The position numbers and the translations under genes were made by a program. The notes under the pieces are model-generated. The model did not search any database. It was not told where the DNA came from and saw nothing but the letters and a program-made list of their open reading frames with translations. Below, piece by piece: positions 16,867 through 24,156 of a stretch of DNA of 64,000 nt; the first letter of the stretch is position 1, and each line of letters starts with the position of its first letter. The stretch comes from Anaerolineae bacterium (GTDB lineage: Bacteria; Chloroflexota; Anaerolineae; Caldilineales; Caldilineaceae): NCBI GenBank assembly GCA_030432295.1, contig JAUIHI010000001.1, positions 62,001 to 126,000 of the forward strand, written 5' to 3'.

Positions 16867-18249
16867 ATGACACCTGACACCCGACATCCGACACCGTTCA
16901 TTTCCTCCCTCCGTTGCCTGCGCTGTGGAGCCGAATACTCACCCGACGCCATCGAGTACGTCTGTGATTGCAGGCCGAATGTGGGCAGTGATCTGGGCAC
17001 GCTGGATGTCCAGTACGACTACGCTGCCATCGCCGCTGCCACATCGCCCGGGCAGATCGCCGCGGACCCGGACCTGTCCATCGGGCGCTGGTGGGCGCTG
17101 CTGCCAGTGCAACGGGCGAGTTTGCCCCCCCTGCCTGTGGGCAACACACCCCTTCTCCATGCCCAGCGCCTGGGCGAGAGCGTCGGCCTGCCCCATCTGT
17201 ACATCAAAGATGACGGGCGCAATCCGTCCGCCTCTTTCAAAGATCGGGCGTCTGCCATCGCCGTGGCCCGTGCCCAGGAGAAGGGCGCGGCGATTGTCGC
17301 CACGGCCAGCACCGGCAACGCGGCCGCAGCCCTGGCCGGTCAAGCCGCGGCCGCGGGCCAGCCCAGTGTGATTTTCGTCCCCAAAACCGCGCCCGCAGCC
17401 AAAATCGCCCAACTTCTCGTCTATGGCAGCCGGGTGCTGGCGGTGGACGGCTCCTACGACGACGCCTTCGATCTCTGCGTGGCCGCCTGCCAGGAGTTCG
17501 GTTGGTACAACCGCAACACCGGCTACAACCCGTATATGACCGAGGGGAAGAAGACGGTCAGTTACGAAATTGTGGAACAGTTTCTTAACGCAGAGACGCA
17601 GAGACGCAGAGGAGAAGAAGGCAAAAGGCAGAAAGGAGCGCCGGAAGACCGGCGGAAGGCAAAAGTGTTGGCGGCACAGTCTGAGCAATTCGCCACCCCC
17701 GACGCCGTTTTCGTCTCTGTGGGCGACGGCTGTATCATCGGCGGGGTGCATAAGGGCTTCAAAGATTTGCTGGCCCTGGGCTGGATCGCGCGGATGCCCC
17801 GTATCTACGGCGTGCAGTCCACTGGCAGCCCGGCTCTGCACAACGCCTGGCGAGACGGGCTGGATATTCCCCTGCCTGTGGTTGCCACAACCCGGGCCGA
17901 CAGCATCAGCGTCAATGCGCCCCGGGACCCGGTGAAGGCGCTCAATGCAGTGCGCGAGAGCGGCGGCGCTTTTGTGCTGGTGGAGGATGCCGCGATTCTG
18001 GCTGCGATCCTGCCCCTGGCCCGGCTGGGTGCTGTCTTTGCCGAGCCAGCCGGAGCCACGGCCTTTGCCGGGGTGCAGCAGGCCCTAGCCGATGGACTGA
18101 TTCAAGCCGACGAGACGGTTGTGGTCATCAACACCGGCAGCGGTCTGAAGGATGTGCCCGCGGCCATGCAAATGACCGGCGAGCCGGTGACAATTGCCCC
18201 CAATCTGGCCGCGGTGCAAAAGGCTCTCCAAACGTCCCACAGTCGTTAG
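16867..18249 (+). CDS. thrC: Threonine synthase with an in-frame repeat-derived insert
   Basis: 460 residues. It opens with a Cys-rich motif (SLRCLRCGAEYSPDAIEYVC), then the PLP site NPSASFKDRASAIAVARA with the Schiff-base Lys, STGNAAAALAGQAAAAG and, near the C-terminus, NTGSGLKDV. It converts O-phosphohomoserine to threonine. Residues about 241-268 (NAETQRRRGEEGKRQKGAPE and on) are highly charged, do not belong to the family, and are encoded by tandem ACGCAGAG units of the intergenic-repeat kind; the reading frame stays open. The first ten residues MTPDTRHPTP also look repeat-derived, so the true start may be a little downstream. The UgpC-like gene follows 11 bases later. Confidence 0.92.
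   Translation: MTPDTRHPTPFISSLRCLRCGAEYSPDAIEYVCDCRPNVGSDLGTLDVQYDYAAIAAATSPGQIAADPDLSIGRWWALLPVQRASLPPLPVGNTPLLHAQRLGESVGLPHLYIKDDGRNPSASFKDRASAIAVARAQEKGAAIVATASTGNAAAALAGQAAAAGQPSVIFVPKTAPAAKIAQLLVYGSRVLAVDGSYDDAFDLCVAACQEFGWYNRNTGYNPYMTEGKKTVSYEIVEQFLNAETQRRRGEEGKRQKGAPEDRRKAKVLAAQSEQFATPDAVFVSVGDGCIIGGVHKGFKDLLALGWIARMPRIYGVQSTGSPALHNAWRDGLDIPLPVVATTRADSISVNAPRDPVKALNAVRESGGAFVLVEDAAILAAILPLARLGAVFAEPAGATAFAGVQQALADGLIQADETVVVINTGSGLKDVPAAMQMTGEPVTIAPNLAAVQKALQTSHSR
17587..17640. repeat. Repeat element inside thrC
   Basis: Tandem ACGCAGAG units followed by AAGGCAAAAGGCAGAAAGG, read in frame as a charged loop. AAGGCAAAAGG-type sequence also occurs between trpE and the tautomerase-like gene (43149-43190). 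Confidence 0.7.
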
Positions 18250-18260
18250 TAAGGTGTCGA

Positions 18261-19307
18261 ATGGCTATACTCGAACTCAAAAATATCGCCAAATCCTACC
18301 AGAACGCGTTCGCTGTGCGGGATTTCAATCTGGACGTGGACGAAGGGGAGTTTGTCTCCTTTCTTGGCCCCAGCGGCTGCGGCAAGACGACGACCCTGCG
18401 GATGATCGCGGGCTTCGAGCGGCCCGACACCGGCACGATTCGGCTGGAGGGCAAGGACATCACCGAGACGCCACCCAACCAGCGCAATGTGGGGATGGTT
18501 TTCCAATCCTACGCCCTCTTCCCCAATATGAATGTGGCCCAGAACATCGGCTTTGGCCTGAAGCTGGCCCGCCGTCCAAAACAGGAAATTGAGCGACGGG
18601 TGGAGGAGATGCTGGCAACGATCCATATGGAGGGCTACGGCAACCGTTACCCCTATCAGATGTCCGGTGGCCAGCAACAGCGGGTGGCCCTGGCGCGAGC
18701 CATCGCCATTCAGCCTCAAGTGCTGCTCCTCGACGAACCCCTCTCCGCACTGGACGCCAAAATCCGCGTCGAACTGCGGGATGAACTTCGCCGCATCCAG
18801 CGGGAACTCAACCTGACGACGATTTACGTCACCCACGACCAGGAGGAGGCCCTCTCCCTCTCGGACCGGGTGGTGGTGATGAGCGCGGGCGAAGTGGAGC
18901 AGATCGGCCCGCCCTTCGAGATTTACAACTATCCCAAGACCGCCTTCACCGCCTCTTTCATCGGCCATCTGAACCACCTGACTGTGGATGTGCTAGACGG
19001 CGCGGCGGGCCGCTTCGCCTGGAAGGGCACGGAAATTCGAGTGGCGGATACGAAGCCGATCAGCGGAACACAGGCCCTGCTCGCCATCCGCCCGGAGGAG
19101 ATGCGGCTGGGCGGCGACAACGACAACCGGCTGCCGGGCAGAGTCGAAGCCATCTCCTTCCTCGGCTCAATTGTCCGGGTGAAGGTGGATGTGGGCGGAA
19201 CGATTCTGGCCGTGGATTTGTTCAGTACCCGCAGCCTCACACTCCCCAAAGCGGGCGACGCTGTGGAAATCACTTTCTCGGCCCAGGCCTGCTGGGTGGC
19301 GGAATAA
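18261..19307 (+). CDS. Sugar ABC transporter ATP-binding protein (UgpC/MalK-like)
   Basis: 348 residues. Walker A LGPSGCGKTTTLRMIAGFE, signature MSGGQQQRVALARA, Walker B VLLLDEPLSALDAKIR and the His loop TIYVTHDQEEALSLSDR are all intact. A C-terminal TOBE-type regulatory domain (about 245-345) marks the MalK/UgpC branch. It probably energises the permease pair at 14255-16077, although it lies on the other strand behind thrC. ATG preceded by AAGGTG. Confidence 0.93.
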   Translation: MAILELKNIAKSYQNAFAVRDFNLDVDEGEFVSFLGPSGCGKTTTLRMIAGFERPDTGTIRLEGKDITETPPNQRNVGMVFQSYALFPNMNVAQNIGFGLKLARRPKQEIERRVEEMLATIHMEGYGNRYPYQMSGGQQQRVALARAIAIQPQVLLLDEPLSALDAKIRVELRDELRRIQRELNLTTIYVTHDQEEALSLSDRVVVMSAGEVEQIGPPFEIYNYPKTAFTASFIGHLNHLTVDVLDGAAGRFAWKGTEIRVADTKPISGTQALLAIRPEEMRLGGDNDNRLPGRVEAISFLGSIVRVKVDVGGTILAVDLFSTRSLTLPKAGDAVEITFSAQACWVAE

Positions 19308-19314
19308 CCTCTTT

Positions 19315-19385
19315 GGACGGCAGACCGCGGACGGAAGACGAACCAATTCGCAGTTCGTTCGTCTTTCGTCCGTCGTCTTTCGTCC
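19315..19385. repeat. Palindromic repeat, family G (GGACGGAAGACGAAC type)
   Basis: Two imperfectly complementary 29-bp arms (19315-19343 and 19357-19385) around a 13-base loop, between the ATPase and peptidase genes. A second member lies at 26695-26784. Confidence 0.75.
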
Positions 19386-19418
19386 CCACACGAATCATCA
19401 GCAAACGGAGAATTTTCG

Positions 19419-20450
19419 ATGTACGATCTCATCAAAGAACTAAGCGAAATGAGCGGCCCGATAGGACAGGAAGGCCCTGTGCTGGACCGGATGGAGGCCA
19501 TCTGGCGGGAAGCCGGGGCGCGGGTGGAACGTACCCGCATCGGCAATGTGCTGGCGCGTGTCGGCGAGACCGGGCCAAAGCTGCTGATGGCTGCCCACGC
19601 CGACGAACTCTGCTATCTGGTGCGGGCCATCGATCCCCGGGGCTTCCTCTGGCTAGCCAACGGCCAGGCCTGGCAGCGCACCACCAGCTTCAGCAACGGC
19701 TTCACAATTGGACAGCGGGTGCGGGTGCTGGCCCGATCCGGCGAAATTCCCGGCGTCATCGGCAGCATCACCGGCCACGTGGCTAGCCTCTCTCAGCCGG
19801 AACCGAGGGAATTGAGCTGGTACGATTTCTGGGTGGACACGGGTCTCTCTGCCAGCGAGCTGCGAGAGGCAGGCGTCACCCCCGGCACGCGAGTCATCTG
19901 GGAGGCCACGACGGATCGTTTCGGTCCCCACGTCGTGGGCAAAGCCCTGGACGACCGGGCCTGTCTGGCCATCCTCACCGAAGTCATCCGTCGGGTTCCC
20001 GCGGAGGAGATGAAGTGGCAACTGACACTGGCCTGTACTGTGCAGGAAGAAATCGGGCTGGTGGGGGCCTACGCCGCGGGCAACCGGGAGGAATTCGACG
20101 CCGCCATTGTGGTGGAGATCGGGCTGGCCGGCGACATCCCCGGCGTGGGTGAGTCGATGATGCCTGTCCATCTGGGTGCAGGGCCGATCCTCGTCCACAA
20201 GGATGCCCAGGTCCACTACGACTACAATCTGACCGTGGCGATGGAGCAGACCGCGGCCGAGAGCGGCATTCCCATCCAGCACGCTGTCTTTGGCTCCTTT
20301 GGCAGCGACGGCGGCGCGCTGATGAAATCGGACATCCCTTCCGCGCTGGTCGCCTTCCCCGCCCGCTACACCCACACTCCCTTCGAGACCGCGCACCTGG
20401 GGGATGTGGAGAATTTGGTGGCCTGGCTGTGTGCCTTTGTGAGAAGGTAA
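19419..20450 (+). CDS. M42 family glutamyl-aminopeptidase-like metallopeptidase
   Basis: 343 residues. Metal ligands of the di-zinc M42 core are visible in order: His in MAAHADELCYLV, Asp in GKALDDRACLAIL, the catalytic and ligand Glu pair in CTVQEEIGLVGAYAAG, an acidic ligand in IVVEIGLAGD and the final His in ARYTHTPFETAHLGD. These enzymes form large cytoplasmic TET-like assemblies that trim peptides. Its stop codon is directly adjacent to the end of the convergent EamA gene (20450/20451). Confidence 0.92.
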   Translation: MYDLIKELSEMSGPIGQEGPVLDRMEAIWREAGARVERTRIGNVLARVGETGPKLLMAAHADELCYLVRAIDPRGFLWLANGQAWQRTTSFSNGFTIGQRVRVLARSGEIPGVIGSITGHVASLSQPEPRELSWYDFWVDTGLSASELREAGVTPGTRVIWEATTDRFGPHVVGKALDDRACLAILTEVIRRVPAEEMKWQLTLACTVQEEIGLVGAYAAGNREEFDAAIVVEIGLAGDIPGVGESMMPVHLGAGPILVHKDAQVHYDYNLTVAMEQTAAESGIPIQHAVFGSFGSDGGALMKSDIPSALVAFPARYTHTPFETAHLGDVENLVAWLCAFVRR

Positions 20451-21326
20451 CTACGCAAAACCCACCAGTATCACCCCGGCGGTGATGACGAGCGCAGCGG
20501 TCAGACGCAGTTTGGCCGCTGGCTCACGGAAAATGAGGATAGCGGCCACGACGCCGATGACAATACTGAACTGGCGCAGGGCCACCACATAACTGGCCTG
20601 GGGAATCATCTGGTAGACCCACAAAATGAGGGTGTAGGCGCTGGAGATGAAGAGGGTTGCCAGGGCCGCACGTCGCCAGTCACGGACGCTGCCTAATCTC
20701 ATCGGCAGCCGGGCCACAAAACGCAGAAAGAGCCAGAGGAAGGGTACTGTCAGCAGCCATTGCAGCACCCCATAGCGCAGCGCGCTGAGCAGACCCGGTC
20801 GCAACATTTCCAGCGAAATTTTGTCCACACTGCTATAACCGACCGTCCCCGCGGCGGTCACCAGCACCCAAAAGATTGTGGCATTCCAATAGCGGTCCCG
20901 GCTGACTGAACGCAGACTGGAAAGGGGCGCGAGCAGACAGCCCGCGGTCACCAGCCCCATCCCCAGCCAGCCCAGCGGCGATGGCGGGCGACCGCGGGCA
21001 ATATCCAACACAGCCAGGGCCAACACAGGCAGGGCACGGGCCACGGGATAGACAATCGAAAATTCTCCTGCCCGATAGCCCATTGTCAAACCCAGAAAAT
21101 AGATGGCCTGAAATAGCCCGGTTGCCAGGAGCAGGGGCCAGATGGCAGTTGGGAAGGGGTCGCCGCTGAATTGCAGCCAGAGCACCGGCCCCAGCCCGAC
21201 CAGTCCGACGATCAGATTGGCCCGTACAAAGAGTGTCGTGTCTTCTCGCCGGGCGTGGGCCAGCAGATTCCAGGATGCGTGGAGGAGGGTGGAGAGGAAG
21301 ATGAGGGAGAGAGGGAAAAGTGACAT
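20451..21326 (-). CDS. EamA/DMT-type transporter
   Basis: 291 residues, about ten membrane helices in two EamA halves (ATGLFQAIYFLGLTMGYRAG; a second half beginning near ATIFWVLVTAAGTVGYSSVD). This family exports metabolites or drugs; the substrate cannot be predicted. No Shine-Dalgarno sequence is seen, and a palindromic repeat begins about 15 bases before the ATG. Confidence 0.85.
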   Translation of the reverse strand: MSLFPLSLIFLSTLLHASWNLLAHARREDTTLFVRANLIVGLVGLGPVLWLQFSGDPFPTAIWPLLLATGLFQAIYFLGLTMGYRAGEFSIVYPVARALPVLALAVLDIARGRPPSPLGWLGMGLVTAGCLLAPLSSLRSVSRDRYWNATIFWVLVTAAGTVGYSSVDKISLEMLRPGLLSALRYGVLQWLLTVPFLWLFLRFVARLPMRLGSVRDWRRAALATLFISSAYTLILWVYQMIPQASYVVALRQFSIVIGVVAAILIFREPAAKLRLTAALVITAGVILVGFA

Positions 21327-21340
21327 TGAGATTTGAGACT

Positions 21341-21385
21341 GGGGATTGGAGATTAACGATCTGAGGCGTCAAATCTCCAATCCCC
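21341..21385. repeat. Palindromic repeat, family E (GGGGATTGGAGATT type)
   Basis: Perfect 14-bp arms GGGGATTGGAGATT and AATCTCCAATCCCC, 17-base loop, between the EamA and phosphoesterase genes. A degenerate relative is embedded in the trpF coding region (51724-51771). Confidence 0.8.
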
Positions 21386-21394
21386 AATCTATCC

Positions 21395-21892
21395 TTATGC
21401 AATCGACTGCAATTTGTAGATGCCGCTCTCACAATTGTACAGCCCCCAACTGGGCGCACCGTAGCGTCCCATTACCTCTCCGGGATTGACCAACTGGCAG
21501 TCGTCGATCCGTTCCCAATTTTGCAGGTGGTTGTGGCCGTAGCAGACCAGATCGAACTGGCCGCTCTGGGCGATGCGCCGAGCCGGTTCCGGGTAGTGGA
21601 TGAGGGCGACTTTCCGCCCGCCGATTTCCAGTTCCGCGTAGGGGCCGTGTAGTGTCACGTGGGGGAACTTCGACGCTACCGCCTGTTGCAGCCGACCGTC
21701 GCCGTCGTTGTTGCCTTCGATAATGTGAATCGGCCCGGCAAAGGCCTCGGCGATCTGGGCCACAATGAACGGGGCCACCAGATCGCCCAGATGGAGCAGC
21801 ACATCTGCCCCTGCCTCGTTGACCGCGGCCAGGGCTTTTTCCAGATTCCAGATATTGTCGTGGCTGTCGGAGAGAATTGCGATGGAAGTCAT
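21395..21892 (-). CDS. YfcE/MJ0936-type metallophosphoesterase
   Basis: 165 residues. The calcineurin-like metal motifs are complete: ILSDSHDNIWNLEKAL, LLHLGDLVAPF, IEGNNDGDG, LIHYPE and CYGHNHLQNWE, followed by LVNPGEV. It hydrolyses phosphodiesters in the cytoplasm; the physiological substrate is unknown. Its Shine-Dalgarno sequence AAAGGAG lies inside the 8-bp target duplication of the MITE immediately upstream, so the insertion has separated the ribosome site from whatever lay upstream. Confidence 0.92.
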   Translation of the reverse strand: MTSIAILSDSHDNIWNLEKALAAVNEAGADVLLHLGDLVAPFIVAQIAEAFAGPIHIIEGNNDGDGRLQQAVASKFPHVTLHGPYAELEIGGRKVALIHYPEPARRIAQSGQFDLVCYGHNHLQNWERIDDCQLVNPGEVMGRYGAPSWGLYNCESGIYKLQSIA

Positions 21893-21910
21893 TTCGGATA
21901 CGGCTCCTTT

Positions 21911-22124
21911 GGGTGTAATTCAAGTTTGGGGCAGGGGTGGGTTTGCGACGACTGCTCCGGGCTAAAGACCCAGAGCTATTGAGCGACGCCGGATAAATCC
22001 GGCTTAGAAACGGTTTGTCCGTTTATGCGAAAGCCCCGTTCAGGGGGCGTAGCTCGGTAGCCCGGTGTCTTTAGCACCGGGCGGCACAGACGATTCCACT
22101 TTGCCCCAAATCTGAATTACACCC
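21911..22124. mobile_element. 214-bp MITE with 23-bp terminal inverted repeats and 8-bp target duplication
   Basis: The left end GGGTGTAATTCAAGTTTGGG (21911 on) and right end (to 22124, GAATTACACCC) are inverted repeats over about 23 bases with two mismatches. GCTCCTTT occurs immediately outside both ends (21903-21910 and 22125-22132), a perfect 8-bp target-site duplication. No coding capacity. The interior holds further inverted segments around TAAAGACC and CTTTAGCACC. Eight-base duplications are known from several IS families (for example ISL3, IS6, IS1 and IS256 groups); the parent cannot be chosen from this copy. Confidence 0.9.
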
Positions 22125-22139
22125 GCTCCTTTACACGGC

Positions 22140-22168
22140 TTGACACGAAGCCCTGCCTCTCGTATGAT
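22140..22168 (+). promoter_or_regulatory. Consensus promoter of the VapBC-type pair
   Basis: TTGACA (22140-22145), 17-base spacer, TATGAT (22163-22168), 38 bases before the antitoxin ATG and eight bases outside the MITE's target duplication. Confidence 0.75.
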
Positions 22169-22206
22169 GGAGACATTGCTGGTACAATCGCTGCACGAGG
22201 CTGAAA

Positions 22207-22434
22207 ATGGAACAGGTCACAGTTCTGATACCTAATCGAGACAAAGCCCAACTTCTCATCGAGTTGCTTCATTCGCTAGATTTTATCGCTGACATTCAAT
22301 TGATCAGCGAGGAAACGAATGGTCGCCACGAAAAAGCTGAAGCAAGCGCTGATTTCTTCTCGCTTGCTGGTCTCTGGTCTGATCGGGATATTACTGTCGA
22401 GTCGATTCGCAAACAGGCCTGGCCCGGTCGATAA
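22207..22434 (+). CDS. Antitoxin-like protein preceding a VapC toxin
   Basis: 75 residues, directly before a PIN toxin gene with three bases between them. The C-terminal segment FFSLAGLWSDRDITVESIRK is a pattern common in short antitoxins that neutralise PIN toxins through a C-terminal helix. The N-terminal half (VTVLIPNRDKAQLLIELLHSL) has no recognisable AbrB or RHH motif, so the DNA-binding type is unclear. Assignment rests mostly on position and size. Confidence 0.75.
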   Translation: MEQVTVLIPNRDKAQLLIELLHSLDFIADIQLISEETNGRHEKAEASADFFSLAGLWSDRDITVESIRKQAWPGR

Positions 22435-22437
22435 GCT

Positions 22438-22818
22438 ATGATCCTGTGTGATACGAACATCCTCATCGAGTTTCTTAAAGGCAATGCGCCGATTGTTCAG
22501 CAGCTTCAAGTCATCGGTCAGGCGCAGATTGCTGCCAGCGCAATCACCCAGGCTGAACTCCTCTTTGGCGCGCGGGACAAACGAGAGTTGCAAAGTTTAC
22601 AAAAGATGCTTTCGTCCGTCCAAATCCTGCCCGTTACACCGGCGATTTCAGACCGATTCATACAATTGATCGCAAGCTACTCGCTCAGCCACAGACTTGC
22701 CATACCGGACGCGCTAATCGCTGCAACGGCTATTGAGCACGGAATGTCATTGTACACGCTCAATCTGAAGGATTTTCGATTTATTGCGGGCCTTCATCTC
22801 TACACTGCGGTTCCGTAA
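22438..22818 (+). CDS. VapC-type PIN-domain ribonuclease toxin
   Basis: 126 residues. PIN active-site acids are present: Asp in MILCDTNILIEFLKG, Glu in ITQAELLFGARD, Asp in IPDALIAATAIEHG and a late Asp/Asn in YTLNLKDFRFI. VapC toxins cleave specific RNAs, commonly initiator tRNA or rRNA, when not bound by antitoxin. The pair sits between the MITE and metabolic genes, typical of an acquired module. Confidence 0.93.
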   Translation: MILCDTNILIEFLKGNAPIVQQLQVIGQAQIAASAITQAELLFGARDKRELQSLQKMLSSVQILPVTPAISDRFIQLIASYSLSHRLAIPDALIAATAIEHGMSLYTLNLKDFRFIAGLHLYTAVP

Positions 22819-22846
22819 CTGATGGCCATTTGAAGAATTGCTCAGC

Positions 22847-24115
22847 CTACGGCTTGAACCCCTTGCGCCCTAGGAAGCGCGCCCGGCTGCCCAATTCCGC
22901 TTCGATTTGCAGGAATCGGTTGCCCAATGGCCCCAGCGCCCCCTCGCGCAGATGACCGGTACCCAGCCCCACACAGTAGTCGGCAATCAGTTCACCCTCG
23001 CCCCGGCTGTCACAGGGCATCACCCCGTAGCCGTTGTCATAGGCCAGTTGTACCGCCTGGAAAGCTTCGGTGATCGTCCCGATCTGATTCACTTTGAGCA
23101 GCAGTGTATTGGCCGCGCCCACGGCGGTCCCCTGCTGTAGCCGTTCGGGATTGGTGGTGAAGAGATCGTCGCCCACAATCGCTATGCCCAGTTCTTTGGT
23201 CAGGATGGCGTGGCCTTCATAATCGATTTCGTCCAGGGGGTCTTCGATAATCACAAAGGGGTAGTTCGCCACCATCTCTTCGTATAGCCGCATGAGATCG
23301 TCCCGGCTCTTTGGCTCCGCCGAGAAGAGACCCTCGAAACGGTCGGTCTCTTTGTTGTAGTACGTACCCGCAGCCACATCCACCTGAAAGCCGATGCGCC
23401 CCTCATAGCCGCAGTTGGCGATGGCTTCCACCTGCAAATCCCACAACTGGCGGTCGTGCTGAATTTGTCCCGGTGCAGGTATCGCCCAGCCTTTGATGCT
23501 GTCCACATTGTATTTCAGCCGCAGCAGGCGGAAGTATTCGTTGGAGGTCTCCCAGGCCGCGTGGGAGGCGTCGGCGAAATTGTCGAAGCCGTAGCACATC
23601 AGCGCATAGCTGGGCTTGCCACCGGAACCAGCGCCGTGGCCGTAGCGCCAACTGCCCACAATTGAAATCACACCGGGCACGGGCAGTGTGACTGCATTGA
23701 CGCCGCCGATGTGCTGGTAGAGGGGAATGCCCAGGCTGGCCGCGCCGGCCTGCAAAGCGGCCGCCGAGACGCTGCCCGTGGCATTGCCGCCCAGTTTGGC
23801 TTTGGTGGGCGTGCCGTCCAGGTCGATCATCACCTGATCCACCTCGTGCTGGCGGCTGGCGTCCAGGCCGATGACCGCCGGCGCGATGACATCCGTCACA
23901 TTCTGCACGGCCTTTAGCACGCCCCGTCCGCCCCACTTTTTGCCGCCGTCATAGGCAAACTGGACTTCGTGGATGCCGACGGAGATGCCCGCAGTGACCA
24001 CCGCCACCCCTTTGGCCCCGTTGGCAGTGGTGACGGTAGCCTCAACGCCGGGATGGCCCCGGTCGGAAAAAATCTGCCGGGCGGTGACAGATGTGATAAT
24101 CGATTCGGCTGGCAT
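22847..24115 (-). CDS. Enolase-superfamily paralogue with altered active-site loops
   Basis: 422 residues, enolase-like over the full length (GRGVLKAVQNVTDVIAPAVI, IDLDGTPTKAKLGGNA). The three expected metal acids appear present: Asp in FQVDVAAGTYY, Glu in VIIEDPLDEID, Asp in GDDLFTTN. The catalytic Lys is likely that of LLLKVNQIGT. However, the PSGASTG loop is TAGISVG, the NGGKHADN loop is replaced, the NVGDEGG acid motif is missing and SHRSGETED reads CDSRGEGEL. It is therefore a divergent paralogue and may not be a glycolytic enolase. It lies 41 bases after a glycerate 2-kinase gene, whose product is 2-phosphoglycerate, enolase's substrate. Confidence 0.82.
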   Translation of the reverse strand: MPAESIITSVTARQIFSDRGHPGVEATVTTANGAKGVAVVTAGISVGIHEVQFAYDGGKKWGGRGVLKAVQNVTDVIAPAVIGLDASRQHEVDQVMIDLDGTPTKAKLGGNATGSVSAAALQAGAASLGIPLYQHIGGVNAVTLPVPGVISIVGSWRYGHGAGSGGKPSYALMCYGFDNFADASHAAWETSNEYFRLLRLKYNVDSIKGWAIPAPGQIQHDRQLWDLQVEAIANCGYEGRIGFQVDVAAGTYYNKETDRFEGLFSAEPKSRDDLMRLYEEMVANYPFVIIEDPLDEIDYEGHAILTKELGIAIVGDDLFTTNPERLQQGTAVGAANTLLLKVNQIGTITEAFQAVQLAYDNGYGVMPCDSRGEGELIADYCVGLGTGHLREGALGPLGNRFLQIEAELGSRARFLGRKGFKP

Positions 24116-24156
24116 AGGGGAATTCCTTTCGTGTTTTGGAGAAGAGATCGCGCGCT

